Below, in pieces: positions 46,137 through 58,104 of a stretch of 64,000 nucleotides of DNA (its first letter is position 1; every line of letters begins with the position of its first letter). Location: positions 24,478,468 through 24,542,467 of the forward strand of contig CM042181.1 of NCBI GenBank assembly GCA_023376005.1, in the 5' to 3' direction. Below the pieces are notes generated by a model. That model searched no databases. It saw only the letters and a program-made list of their open reading frames with translations, and had not been told where the DNA came from. This stretch comes from Doryteuthis pealeii (taxonomy: Eukaryota > Mollusca > Cephalopoda > Myopsida > Loliginidae). The translations under genes were made by a program, and so were the position numbers.

Positions 46137-46695
46137 TGTTAGCTCTACACCAAACCATTTGACTGATTTTAGAGGACAAACTCTTCACTATTATAATTAT
46201 ATTATCATAGTTTAGAACTTACCTTATCTTCCCAGTTCCATAATTTGGTTGAAATCAGTTTTGTGAATAAACTTCTACATTATGGAAAAGTGAGTGGATT
46301 AAATATATACAATAATGGGTCTATTAATTTTTTTTTTTTTTTTGTAACTTAGTCTACGTGCCAAATGCTAATCCCAGATTATGTGTGCCTTATTCAGGCT
46401 GAAAAAAACCTCATCCAGACTTCTTAAGGATTATTGTTTCTGATCTGATTATGATGCTGATCAAATTGGTAAGAATTAATTTTGTGCTAATAAGTTCATT
46501 TCACCTCCCACATACATGCTTACCTCAATTGATTTCTAAATATATATATAGATCTGCATTAAATGCAACAAAGCTGTCACTTGGCCAGAATTAAATAAAG
46601 AACAACAATAACCTATAAAAAATATAGAATTTATACCTATATAATCCATATATATGCATATAAAATGATAAGCATACCTCTACTTCTCTCACTCA

Positions 46696-46726
<31 letters not shown>

Positions 46727-47013
46727 ATACACTTGAAATTAAAAATTGCTCCAATCCAATTTGCAACTGAGTAATTTTGTGGGGTCTGCATTCTTGAAAT
46801 AAGATGCTATTTAGAATCACTCACTCTTTCCTAAATAGAAGCCTCAATATCATCATGGACTGTTGTTTCAATTAGTTTATGGGTTGTCTAGTGTATATGT
46901 GTGTAGTGACCCTAATGGAGTAACACTATTCCTTGCCAGAGTGTACAGACCCTGGCATCCTATATCAAAAGTCCGACTCATCATGCAGGTAAAGTCAAAA
47001 ACTGGGAGCCAAC
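44071..47013. other. Unassigned sequence with scattered simple repeats
   Basis: A weak family K remnant at 44290-44420, (AT)n at 46100-46130, T19 at 46330, (CT)n at 46689-46722, and one copy of a short repeat (46800-46870, 'ctatttagaatcactcactc') that recurs at 61716-61790. No gene. Confidence 0.4.
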
Positions 47014-47162
47014 AATTTACTTTCATATTATTTGAATTATTCGGACTATTGTCCATCTTTATTGTTATCTGTACAACAATGAAGATGGGGATAATAGTCC
47101 GAATAATCCAAATAATACTAATTATCAAGCCTCATTTCAAAAATTCTGATAATTTACTTTCA
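47014..47162. mobile_element. Foldback retroposon with 12-bp target duplication (family G copy 3)
   Basis: The compact copy: arms run from 'attatttgaattattcggac' to 'gtccgaataatccaaataat', with a tiny loop of 'ttgttatctgtacaacaat'. The direct repeat AATTTACTTTCA at 47014-47025 and 47151-47162 flanks it, and 'atcaagcctcatttc' follows the right arm as in copy 1. Confidence 0.85.
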
Positions 47163-49317
47163 GTTCAACATTTTTTTAGTGAATTTCAGACAAAAAATTT
47201 TTTTAGTAACAAATATAAAATAATATAGTTAATTTTGAAGGATATAAAATCGATCGATCTTGTACTTATTTCAATTGAATAATGGTAAAAGTTATTCCAA
47301 ATATAAAAGCAAAAGTCTCTGAATTTTTTAAGCTGACTACGGAAGCAAACTAGTGGAATCTCAAACCGGAAGTAAGTTATCAAGCCCCAAGTTTTTGACT
47401 TAACCTGCACAATCTCTTTTAATATAGAATACCATGATACAAACACTACAGTAAAAGCTTATCCTTTATTTCCAATCTGTGCTGTATTACTCATTTTTGT
47501 AAATTTGTCTTTTTCATAAAAGCAACTAAAGACAATGCTTCATAGAAAAATGAATGAAAATAAGGAATTTTTAGTTTGGTATAATATATTAAGATTTTGA
47601 TTTGCCAGGAAATTGTTAAAATCAGTAACCCTTACTATAACTGGTATGAATGAAAATCCTCATCTGTGTACATGACCCGTGTAGCCATCAATGTATCTAA
47701 AAAATTAAATCTATGTATAAAAGATTTATAAAGTTATAGTTATTTTACTAGCCAAATTTCTATTGTGCAACTCCAAATTTCACACATTTTGTTTGCTGGT
47801 TTATATTCCAAATGCTTAGGATTTTTTTTTTTTTTTTTTTTTACTTTAATAATACTTTAATTCAGCTATTTTTTGCTTCTTTTTCATTCAGATTGTTGCT
47901 ATGGAAACTCATAGCTGTAAATAATATTATAGTGAGGAAATTTTGGAAGAAATTCTATATAATTCAAACTCTGAATTGAGTAAAATTAACAACTACAATG
48001 TCAATAACTTAGACACAGATGACACTGTATATTATGTAGGCAAAATAAAACATGGCAGAAAATTTACTTTATTTTATTTGGAAAATGTTAGGATTTTTTT
48101 CTTCTTTTTCTGTTCTAAAACCAGTTCTTAACATTATCATATCATTTTATGTTTTTTTAAAAGATATTTTGAATGTTGAGAAGCACTGAAAATTTAAAAA
48201 AATGTGGCAATGAAAAGTGTTTTATACTTTCTGTATAATTAGTAACTAAGATTTCTTGTTCCAGATGAACACATTAATGTCAGTGTGCCAGAATTCAAAG
48301 TTTACTAAGATTTCAGCCTAGTATTCTTCTGTACATTGCTGTCTTACAATATTTATATTTGCCTGTTGCTAAGGGCAATAAGAAAATCTTTCTCGTTGGC
48401 TTGGTAAGAAAAGTACAAATGATCTTCTTCTGCTGTTGTCAGGATTGACATGAACAAATGTTCTTTATCTCTTTCCATTCATTGGAAATATTTACATTTT
48501 CATACTAAAGGCTAAATTTTTAAGATGTGCAAAAAAGAAAAAGAAATATGAAGCTTTAACCTAGGTAGTTTCTGAAGATGACTGTTCTTGGGTGTTTGTT
48601 AGGAGAAAAAAAGGGGGGGGGGCATCTCCTTCCTGTTTGGGTATTAGGTGGGAAAAGTCTCTTTTTGCTATTGCAAAAACAGTAGCAGTGGCACCAATAG
48701 ATGCTGATGACTACTAGTCAGTTAAAAAGAAATATTACTCAAATATATTAACTTAATCATTGTACATGTTTACTTATTATACTTATCTTAATTTGGACAA
48801 ATATTTGGGGGGGGGTAAGCTTGTGCTACAGCAATTTTCTTTGTGTAGAGGACCAACCATACTGCCCTGAATATCAGTTTTTAAATTAACTTTTTAGCCG
48901 AGCCTGAACATTGACAATATTCTTACAACATTCTCAATCCTGAGTCCTGCTACTTAACACTAATGCCCTTAGAAAAAGATATAAATCCATCTCTTCTTTA
49001 TCAAAATATCTATTTTTAAAGGGTTTTATATTTATAGCAATAAAATTATTTGAAATTTGTCAAAATATTGACAAGAATTGAATTTTTTGAAAAACTTCTA
49101 ACAAATTGCATCTTTTGAAACATGAAGGGGGGGAAAAAAGCCAATGAAAATTGTAAAAGAAATAAAAATCAAATGAGTACATAACGTTTCATCTTTATGC
49201 TATCAGGAATTAATAAGATTATGTTGAAAAATAAATGCTTTTTTTTTTTTATTAGGCTACAAATTTGTTGGTATTAGAAGTCAGTGTGTATGTGTGATAT
49301 ATATATATATATACACA
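47163..49317. other. AT-rich unassigned sequence
   Basis: T22 at 47821, A/G-run at 48607-48620, G9 at 48808. No gene or clear repeat copy. Confidence 0.4.
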
Positions 49318-49652
49318 CACTTGGTGTAACAGTCATCTTAGGAAATGGACAAGGTGAACAGTTCAAATCCTGGACAATGCTGTTTGCATTTCACATTGTA
49401 CTAATACCCTCGGGAAAGTTATGAATCCAATTTTTAACCAGTTTAACTGGTTTGAATTAAGTTTTCTTCTTCTAGGTAGGTTGCCATACCAAGGTTAAAG
49501 AGTTCAGTCTGCCTTACTATTTACCCATAGTGCTAATATTCTTTCCAAACTATTCTGGCAACCAGTCTAGGAGAAAAAAAACTTTGAATTTACCTTTTTA
49601 GATTATACTTAAATTTGACCTTGTGTTACATCCTGGTCATGCAGAGGAGTTG

Positions 49653-49656
<4 letters not shown>
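49318..49656 (+). mobile_element. tRNA-derived SINE, family C copy 3 (near full length)
   Basis: Head with TGGTGTAACAGTCATC and B box GTTCAAATCCTGG (49361-49373), then 'taataccctcgggaaagtta', 'ccataccaaggttaaagagt', 'actatttacccatag', 'gcaaccagtctaggag', 'gaccttgtgttacatcctgg' and end 'gcagaggagttggg'. Followed directly by (AT)n. Confidence 0.9.
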
Positions 49657-49715
<59 letters not shown>

Positions 49716-49716
49716 G
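49657..49716. repeat. (AT)n(GA)n microsatellite
   Basis: AT to 49700 then GA to 49716, adjoining the SINE 3' end. Confidence 0.97.
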
Positions 49717-49931
49717 TTTATCAATAGCTCTGAACCTTGACATGATTATAAGCTGCAATTTTCACTGTAAAATGTTTGTCATTCATAAGAAAGCATGGAG
49801 TATGTTTAAAAATATATTTACAGTGTTATATGAAAAAAAAAAAATTTTTTCATTGGACTTATTGGTAAATCTACATATATTAGAGAGACATGGATACACA
49901 TGTATACATTCTTTGTTTTATTTATATACAC

Positions 49932-49935
49932 GCAC

Positions 49936-50014
<79 letters not shown>

Positions 50015-50070
50015 GAAGGCATTCAGGTCACTAATATCTATCCATATATATATATATATATTTTATTAAC
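49932..50070. repeat. (CA)n(AT)n(CA)n compound microsatellite
   Basis: CA at 49936-49964, AT at 49969-50003, CA to 50014, and AT again at 50044-50062. Confidence 0.95.
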
Positions 50071-50913
50071 CATTCTCCTGTATTACAATTGGACAATACT
50101 TGCATGTACCACTTAACTGCTACTCTTTTCTTTTCTTCTTCCCTCAGTTTTTCTTTCTTCTTTTCTTCCTACAGGGCTCTACCAACCACTTGCTAAACAA
50201 AGAGTTTCTTTTTCTTTTTCTTTTTAAACTTAGTTCTCTCTTATTTTTCTTCATTTCTTAATCTTTCTTATTTTTTAATATTTCTTTTATCTTCATTTTT
50301 ACCCAGCATTCCTCTCTTCTCAGTACAACTTTTTCTTCTCATTACTCATAGCTGAACTAAGGAACGCCAAACTATGGTAGGCATGAAATATGGACTTTAA
50401 CCTTTTGACTACTCTACTCGACTATAGTTGAATTCCTTCCTATCACCCTGCCATATGCAACTAGACTTAAATTTCATACTATATACTTTTTATTGTTTTA
50501 TCACCAGTTCATAACATTAAAATTTATTATATTTCATGGTAATTTTAATGTCTTAATATTTTGGGAACCAAAAATTCGAAAATGTGTCATTGAAGAGTAG
50601 ATTTTTTCCCCAGCATTAAACATGGTCTTTTCTATTAAGTTTAATTATTTTCATTCATCTTTTTAATTTTAGTTGCTTTTTTATCAGAACTTTCTCTGGT
50701 TATCACTTTTGTCATAGAATGAGGAAAAGTTCACATTTGAAACTTAATGTTATCTACCAGCTGCAATGGATGATAATCACAAAAGTCCAAATATAAAACC
50801 ACTTCCAATTAGTCAGCATCATATTATTGTTTTACACACCTCTAGTGTTAAGAGTTTTAAAAAACATTTTTAGACAAAGCTTTGTCAATCTATTATTAAT
50901 AATTTTTCCTAAT
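50071..50913. repeat. Pyrimidine-rich tract and family F repeat
   Basis: T/C-rich at 50120-50340. 50420-50590 ('aaatttcatactat', 'cagttcataacatt', 'tggtaattttaatgtctt') aligns with 60055-60190. No gene. Confidence 0.5.
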
Positions 50914-51318
50914 ATTATCCTTCATCTTATGGGAAGTTCCATGGCATAGTGAATAGAATATTATCCTTCATCTTATGGGAAGTTCCATGGCATAGTGAAT
51001 AGAATATTATCCTTCATCTTACGGGAAGTTCCATGGCATAGTGAATAGAAAATCATAGTAAGCAAGTTCAAACTCCAGTCACACTATTACATTCACTTTT
51101 GGACTAATACCCTTGGGAAAGGTATGAACCCCTTATCTAATGCCAAAGCCATCCTTGTAGAAGAACAGTAGTGGTACTATCTAACCAATGAAGGATAATA
51201 ATAAAGGTACTATCTAACCAATGTTAGATAGTACAACTACTGTTCTTCTACAGGGATGGCTTTGGCATTAGATAACCCATGAAGATTGATATGCCATTAA
51301 ACAAAGAAACCAAACCTA
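50914..51318 (+). mobile_element. tRNA-derived SINE, family A, with triplicated head and foldback
   Basis: Three tandem 46-bp units start at 50914, 50960 and 51006 (ATTATCCTTCATCTTATGGG...), each holding the SINE 5' end 'gttccatggcatagtgaata'. The third continues into a B-box-like AAGTTCAAACTCC and the SINE body ('cacttttggactaatacc', 'gggaaaggtatgaacc'). Then 51137-51185 and 51223-51271 are near-perfect inverted copies of the body ('taatgccaaagccatccttg'). It ends with the shared tail GATATGCCATTAAACAAAG. Confidence 0.85.
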
Positions 51319-51465
51319 ATTCTAGTTGCTTTTTATTGCATCTTTGGTTGTCTTTCCTAGGACAGCAATAATCCAAACTCCTAGAATCAGGAAGATGATG
51401 GAGAATAGCAGTCAAAATTATTTATAATAATTGACAAAGTTTTTTTTTTTTTTTTTTTTTTTTTG
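51319..51465 (+). repeat. Family D copy plus T25 run
   Basis: 'agttgctttttattgcatct', 'gatgatggagaatagcagtc', 'aaaattatttataataattg', then a 25-base T run at 51440-51464. Confidence 0.65.
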
Positions 51466-52390
51466 TTTTAACACAAGAATAAACTTGTATTCATGTCTGA
51501 AACAATCAATACATTACAAACATGGCTGATATTTTAAAGTTGTTTCATAAATTGTATTAATGTTTAGATTGTTCAAACATTTGAGATAGTCTACAAGAAC
51601 TTATCATTCTCCCTTTTAATCTATTACAAAATATTTTTAATTTATTTATTTTAACATGAAGCATTGCCAATCCTTACTAATTTTAGTATTTTCTTTTGAA
51701 TTGCTTTTTATTGCAACTTTTTTTTGAGTCATTAATTCTATGAGTGTATGGAACAACAATTATAATAAAGTTGAAAGCCTAAAAAATATAAAATATTTAA
51801 AATTATCATTGTGACGTTATGAAATATAATTTTAATTTTCATCTATTGATGTATGAGAGTTGCACACACACACACATTATCATAGAAAGTTGAAATATTT
51901 CTAAGATCTTCCTTGTTCATCAGATTCAATAAAACTTGTTTGAATTTGCAAACAAGTTTTACTGAATGTCACAGACAAGGAAACATCTTAAAGAAATATT
52001 TTATTTATTGGACAATGTCTCACATTAGAGATTTTGTCATTTTAAAATGGTTTTGAAAGATATATACTTAGGTTCAGTATATCTATTAGCTAATTAAAAT
52101 ATTCAAAACACTACTTAAAGCTAAAATATATTATTGCAAGTTTTCTTTTTATGATTAAGGCTCTGTAGTCCATTTTCAGCTAATATTGTATAAGATATAA
52201 GTGTTATTTGTTATATTGGTAATATTTTAAGATATATATTTGATATGCATTTTAAAATAAAGTAATTCCCCTCAAATTAATCTTTATTGCTCTGGTGTTT
52301 CATATGAAATCTAATAAAAGATAAATGTTGTGAAGTTGAATATCTTCAAGAATTTATTCTTTATTTACCATTTCCTCAATACTGTATATT
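51466..52390. other. AT-rich unassigned sequence
   Basis: CA repeat at 51863-51875. An inverted pair around 'aaaacttgtttgaatttgca' / 'tgcaaacaagtttt' at 51931-51961. No gene. Confidence 0.45.
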
Positions 52391-52926
52391 TGGTTTGTTT
52401 AATGGCATATCAACCTCCGTGGATTATTTAATGCCAAAGCCTTGCTGGGGCGGTAAATTACACTGACTGCACCTCTGCCGACAGGTAAGACTCCCCCAAT
52501 GGGGCCACCTGTTGGGTGGTGACCCATGATGTTTAAGGATGGAACTCGGATGGCTGAGCAGTCTATGACCTGCAACACTTCACTTTGGCTCTTACTTGGG
52601 CTAGACGGGTGATCAGAGAGGTGCCCTAGTCCAATCAATCGGCTGGTCACATCAACACCTGTATGATTGCCCTTATGCCAGGCCCCAGCCCTTTTTATCA
52701 TATGGGTGCTGGAGGGTGGTGGCTGAAGGTCTTCATATGTCCCTTTCATCACCATTGCTTTCTGGTCCACTCTGACCCAGAGGGGTAGTACCTGTTAGGG
52801 TCCCATCTATGGGTTAAATAGGAAAATGTGTTTATAAAAAAAATTGAGTATTCATTAAGAATGAATTTATTTTAAAACTTTGTCAGTATATCCACCGAGG
52901 TTGATATGCCATAAAACAAACCAAAC
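52391..52926 (+). mobile_element. Family B element, near full length, with inverted family A tail in front
   Basis: 52391-52442 is an inverted family A tail ('tttaatggcatatcaacc', 'taatgccaaagcc'). The B body follows: 'cactgactgcacctctgc', 'aagactcccccaatggggcc', 'ggctagacgggtgatcagag', 'cctgttagggtcccatc', tail GTTGATATGCCATAAAACAA. The 123-codon minus frame is not conserved in other copies. Confidence 0.85.
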
Positions 52927-53110
52927 CTAATGCCAAAGCCATCCTTGTAGAAGAATAGTAGTGGTTCTATTTCAACCCATAGCTGAGAGGATAAAGAGGT
53001 TCATACCTTTCCCAAGAGTAGTCCAAAAGTGAACATAATGGCAGTATGGAGTTCAGACTTACTAAGATGTTACAGTCAAATACATTAATCACTATACCAC
53101 AGGGACTCCA
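52927..53110 (-). mobile_element. tRNA-derived SINE, family A copy
   Basis: Starts at 'taatgccaaagccatccttg' and ends at 'cactataccacagggactcc', the inverted head seen at 30400. It abuts the B tail with no spacer. Confidence 0.85.
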
Positions 53111-53137
53111 CCTACAATGTACTGATAGTTTGAATGA

Positions 53138-53554
53138 GTTGTGATATTAAACAAAAAGTGGGCTTGAAAAAAAAATAAGTTAAGATGAAGAAAATCAGTC
53201 AAAATTGATAATGTTAATGGTTTTGCCAATTCTGTTAATTTTTTAGGGATCAGTAATTTTTAGATAACATTGAAAATCTTTTTTGTTACTATTGTACATT
53301 GTCCACCACTGATTTATTCTCCTAACATATTCTCTTTTACATGTTTTTTTTTGGGGGGGGGTGATAGTAATTGTAATGAATTAAACCTTTTTACATAGTT
53401 CTTTTTATTTTCCCAGCTTCACTTAATTCTCTCACTTATACAATCTCTTGCCATCATTTTTACCCAATTATAAATTGATAAGAAAAGAAACAATTGTGTA
53501 AGTTTTTGATCTTAATTGTTTTATTACTTGACCTTAACTACAAATTATTAAGTC
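53138..53554. other. Family D remnant and AT-rich sequence
   Basis: 'taagatgaagaaaatcagtc' at 53179-53198 is a family D core. T8G9 junction at 53345-53359. Confidence 0.5.
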
Positions 53555-53915
53555 ACCTGGGGCTGTAGAATACACAGACTGCACCTCTGCAGATGGTGTA
53601 AAATTCCCCCAATGGGGTGGCACCTGTTGGCTGTGAGTGGCAACTTATCATGCTTAAGGATGAAATTCTGGTCACTGAGCAGTCCATGACATGCAACACT
53701 CAATTTTGGCCCTTAGGCTAGACAGGCGGTCTAGCTGGTCATGTCAAGCCCAATCACCTATATTATTGTCCCAACCCTATTGCCTTTATGGCAACCCCAA
53801 CCCTTTTTATCATGTGCAAGAAGATGTGGCTGAGGGTCTTAGTGTCCTGAAGCTCCAATTCTGGAACACTGGGGAATGTGGTGTACCTCTTTATCACCAT
53901 TACTCCAAGGTCCAA
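53555..53915 (+). mobile_element. Family B element, 3'-truncated copy
   Basis: 'cacagactgcacctctgcag', 'ccacctgttggctgtgagtgg', 'gagcagtccatgacatgcaa', 'ggctagacaggcgg', 'gctggtcatgtcaagccc'. The 79-codon frame is not conserved. Confidence 0.85.
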
Positions 53916-55103
53916 GTTTTAAGAAAATAACTTAAATTTTCAAATAACTTTTTTTCGGTTGATGATTTTTTAAAAATAATTTTTATATTGTCTTAAGGAT
54001 TTGATCTTTCTAGAAATGTAAAAAATTAGGGACTGGAAACCTTTTTTAATCAAATGACCAAAGGTCAAACCTCCCCCTACAATTTGAATTGATAAAACTT
54101 TTTTTTTCCAAGTTTTTTGTTTTTAATAAAATAAGTTATTCATTATGAAATGTCATTAATATATAAAGTGTTGAAAATTTCATTAAATTCAGACAATTTC
54201 CTGATTTTTGGTAATTGTTAGAAAATATGATTTAAAAAAAAAATTAATTTTTTTTTTCTTTTAAAGAATTCACTTTGCGATCTTTAATCTCTCTCACACA
54301 CACACACACACACGCGCGTGCGCTTGTATTTTATTCTCTTGGTGTCTGCATATCTTTGTTCATATATAAATAGCTGTCTCTGTCTTGTCCAATACATACT
54401 TTTGGTCAGGTCTTTCGTCTGAGACCTTATCACCCCATACAGCTATGCCACACCCTGTTGAAATAAGCTGAGATGACTAATTCAGAAATGTTCTCTCTCC
54501 CCCCCTCCCCCACTCCCCGAGAACACTTGTTTAATTTCTGACCTATTTACTTTTTATTACTTTCATCAAGAAAGAAAATATTTGCTTTTTATTGTGGTCA
54601 GTCAGCAGTGCTTTTCTCAAACTGAAGTTATTAGTTGAAAATTTAGAAAAAGATATTTTGCAGATATCTAACTCTATAATTATATATATATGTATATGTG
54701 TGTAATGTGTATGGTCTATGGATATATTTATACATTCTAAATTTCATTGTTTCTAAAAAAGAAAGTGAACTTTTAAAAAGTATGTCAATGAAATGTTTTA
54801 ATAGTGACCTAGACTTAAATGTTTTTGAGGAATGTCCCTGACCTTTTTGTATAATAAAAACTGCATCACACTACATTGGTTAGAATGGAAATACATTTGC
54901 AAAAGTGTCTACATAGGTTGGTTGGTATTCTTTCTTTTCTCTTTTTTAATTCCCAAATCAAACAGTGAAAGATCTTTGTGTAAAATTCTGTTTCAAATTA
55001 AAATAAAGATTTTTCTATGGAAAATATTGTGAACCTTTATACAATGTTACAAGTTGTTGCAGCATTTCAAATCTGAAAGAATATCCAATAAAATAAATCT
55101 TTA
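53916..55103. other. AT-rich unassigned sequence
   Basis: Contains the diverged repeat related to 33790 (54150-54230), a CA/CG run at 54296-54319, and a C-rich patch at 54500-54520. No gene. Confidence 0.4.
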
Positions 55104-55605
55104 ATCTAGAGCAGGGATCACCAAACCTTTTTTCACGGTGGGACGGATAATTGAAAAACTAACAAAAGTTGGCCACATTATTATTGTGTTCAATACTTGC
55201 TTGCCAGTACGAAAGCCCTAAGAAAAAGAAGTAAAACAACATTCATCTTTCCATGTTATATTTATGGATGAGTGGCGTAAGATGCACAAAAACTAATTTA
55301 ACCAACATGTTTATTTTCAAAACATTATAACGCGACATTAGCAGAAAGGTTTAGTGAGATTTGTGAAACTGAAATTTACCTTTGAAGATATCATCAATGT
55401 TTGGTTTGGAATTGCTACATCCAATCAAGAGAAATGTTTATCAGTCAATTTCATTCGATGGGTTGATTTCACATATTTCAATTTTGAAAAGGTTTAATTT
55501 CGCGTTCCATGTGTTTTAACAAATAAAATTACTGTCGGCAGGTCTGATAAAATGCTTTCCTGGATCTGTCCTGTGCGCGTACTTTGGTGACCCCCTGATC
55601 TAGAG
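55104..55605. mobile_element. Non-autonomous hAT element with 8-bp target duplication
   Basis: Element 55112-55597 (486 bp) begins CAGGGATCACCAAA and ends TTTGGTGACCCCCTG, giving inverted termini of about 14 bp with one indel. The 8-bp direct repeat ATCTAGAG flanks it at 55104-55111 and 55598-55605, fitting the hAT duplication length and the nTnnnnAn pattern. The interior has no transposase. Two intact duplications and clean ends indicate a fairly young insertion. Confidence 0.9.
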
Positions 55606-55806
55606 AAACCGCTATGGCAGGCTCCAGCGGAACGAAAAGAGACGCCTTTTGTAATACTGTGGTGACACCGGTCGCAGTTCCAGCTTAGAGGCTTTCAGCC
55701 GTTATCGCGCGGAGGCAGCTTGGCACTGCCGCTTGTTCGAGCGAGCACGCGAACTGTTGCTCCGATCCCGCGGTTCCTCTCATACTGGCCAATGGATAGC
55801 AATCAC
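55606..55806 (-). pseudogene. 28S rRNA-derived fragment including the sarcin-ricin loop
   Basis: GC- and CpG-rich island in AT-rich DNA. On the minus strand it reads AGTATGAGAGGAACCGCGGG (the sarcin-ricin loop, with C to T in AGTACGAGAGGAACC), then AAGCTGCC, then GATAACGGCTGAAAGCCTCT and AAG, all in the order and spacing of the 3' part of 28S rRNA. About 200 nt with scattered substitutions, so a pseudogene or the head of a 28S-derived retroposon. The hAT element lies against its 3' edge. Confidence 0.85.
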
Positions 55807-56717
55807 ATTTAAAATTTTAGAAATTTTAGGCACCCCCTTTTTTTGTGGTGGTTATATCTTTATTTCTAAATCTGAAATCCAACTTGAAAGTTGTTAATAA
55901 AGCAATAAATTTATTTTTTGAAAAACTTGAGTTTTTATTTGGACAAATCGTTTCTATGCAACTAGTTAACTCTAAATTCAAAATAGAAATATTTGACCAA
56001 AAAATTATCATCTGCCTTTATCGATTTCTTCATCTTTTTTTTATAGACAGGGAAATTCAAAATGAAAGAAAATATTTCATTATATTCAACAACTAAAAGT
56101 GTTTTTTTTGTTCGGAAACAATTTTATTTTCGTTCTTCCTAGTCGCTTGCTTAAATGCTGCTTTTGGCAACCATGTTGAGCCCCAGCCGATTCAAAATAT
56201 TATGATAATTGGGATTAGCACAAATGCTTGACCCCACACAATTAATTTACAAATTGAATTGGGAATTTCTTTATTCTTTAGAATTAGAAAGGGAAAAGCT
56301 AAGGGAGAAAACCCTAACAGAAAACAGCTTGGACTCTGTTAGGCAGTTCAGTGTGTAAAGCAGTGTCTGATAACTCTTACAGTCGAACTAGTGCTGAATG
56401 TATTGGTTCACAATTCCTTCAGATTATGCCAACAGGGCAGATAGAGGGGGCTCTATCACTTGAGTAACACAGGTTCTCCATACATCTTGCCCAGGCTTTT
56501 TGTGTCTGAGAGGAATCACTAAAAAAAAAGACTCCCTAGTATGCAAAATCTAAGATTTTCCAAGACTGCAATGCTGGAATATTACTCTCCTCAAAATCCC
56601 TTCTTTAATATCATTTTTTCCTCTTACAGAAATATTTTTTTAAAATCAGGTTAAAATAGAGATTGATTCATTTACACAATGTTTGGTTGAAAACAGATTA
56701 CTTTCCATTTTTGCAGA
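55807..56717. other. AT-rich unassigned sequence
   Basis: Frames at 55826-56096 are AT read-through on both strands. No gene seen. Confidence 0.4.
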
Positions 56718-56718
56718 G

Positions 56719-56887
56719 ATCTTCTGCCCCACCCCCTGATTCCGATGGTGTGGAGAGCTGCAAAAGACGTCTGTACATAACCTTTAATTTGAAAAATATA
56801 TACAGTGTATTGTTTTGTATGGACCATATTCCTACACAGGAAAACATGAAATTTGAGAATAAACATGTCGGTTGGGGGAGGGGGGTA
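56719..56887 (+). other. Candidate exon-like segment (unrecognised)
   Basis: A good 3' splice-site-like sequence, 'ttactttccatttttgcag', ends at 56718. It is followed by an open frame beginning RSSAPPPDSDGVESCKRRLY, with a stop at 56888-56890. 'aataaa' occurs at about 56859. It could be a terminal exon on the + strand, but no domain or homolog is recognised and a chance acceptor is possible. Confidence 0.25.
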
Positions 56888-58100
56888 TAAGACATTTTGT
56901 GCTTTTTGAAATAATGGACATGCAAAGAGAATGTCATTTAAATATAAGATTTTTATGGTCTACAAAGTTGCACAAGTTTTATGTTTGTTTCCTGTATCTA
57001 GATTCTATAACAAGCCTTTTAGTAGTTGATATATTTTTTAAAAAAGATACAGAAAATCTAATCTTAGTTTTTATTCTATGCAAAAGAATTTCCCAAGGCC
57101 TAGATTCTCGTTCATAGGCTTGAACTGATTCATACCACTATGAAGTAGGATTGCAGAAAGGTTGCAATTAGCCTGAATCCGCATTGGTCTGAATTGTTCA
57201 CAATTAAGAAAGAGGGCGTACGTCAGTAGGAATGGTAGTCTTTATGTGTCACCAGTAAGTAAGAAAAGTGTGTCATTACTGTACCCGGTTGTGTGTCCCA
57301 GTTTGCTGAAATGTGTCAGCCGGACACATTCAAATGTCAAAGTTGTTAGACTCAGTGCTTCTACTAATTCCATTGCAACTATTACCATTTCTACCATTAT
57401 TTCAATCAGTCTTATTGTATAGTATTAAAAAGCAGGTTAGTCTTAAGATTTAAATTCACTCTGTACTAATCAGAGGAAAAAAGTTGGTTCCCTCATAATG
57501 AAAAGTAGTTTTTGTTTTCTAAAATCTGTGAAGTCAATCTCAGAATCTGCTCAGATTCCATACTGGGGCTGACTTCCCCCTACCTTTCTCCAAAGTATGA
57601 ATGCCAAATATGGTCTCTGGAGAACTTTTATAATAGCCTATACTACTAATGCATAGGAGAATGGAATGGAAAATGCCATGTTCTTTTAGGACTTGGTTGA
57701 TCATGGTTCTCCACAGCTTCCTTTATCAGTAGACTGTGAATTACTATGACTGTTCTTCAGAGGGTGTTATTTTCTTATACACAGTAAATCACATCATTTA
57801 CTAAAATATAATACTAAAAGGCTTAATGTCAGAACAACCTTAATGGGATAGCAAATATGTTTTTGTGTCCTGGAGTAAAATTTGGATATTTCTTTTTAAT
57901 TTTTATTTTTTTATGTAAGCTCAGCAATCAGATACCCGTACCTATAATGAAAAGGGTTATATTTGTAAAATGTAAGTAGTATATTGATGCTTGATAATGA
58001 AAACTTAATACTCAAGACACTTAAACCAACGTCTTCTTGCACATCTATGATAAAAAGGGTTGGGGATTTGCTATAAAAGCAATATTGTCTGGACAATCAT
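56888..58100. other. Unassigned sequence
   Basis: No recognised gene or repeat copy. Confidence 0.4.
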
Positions 58101-58104
58101 GTGT

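Noticed and set aside
50914..51051. CRISPR-like array (three regular repeats)
   Set aside because: The 46-bp units are directly adjacent with no spacers and belong to a SINE head in a eukaryotic genome.
52399..52770. 123-codon minus frame
   Set aside because: It lies inside a family B element and other copies do not keep the frame.
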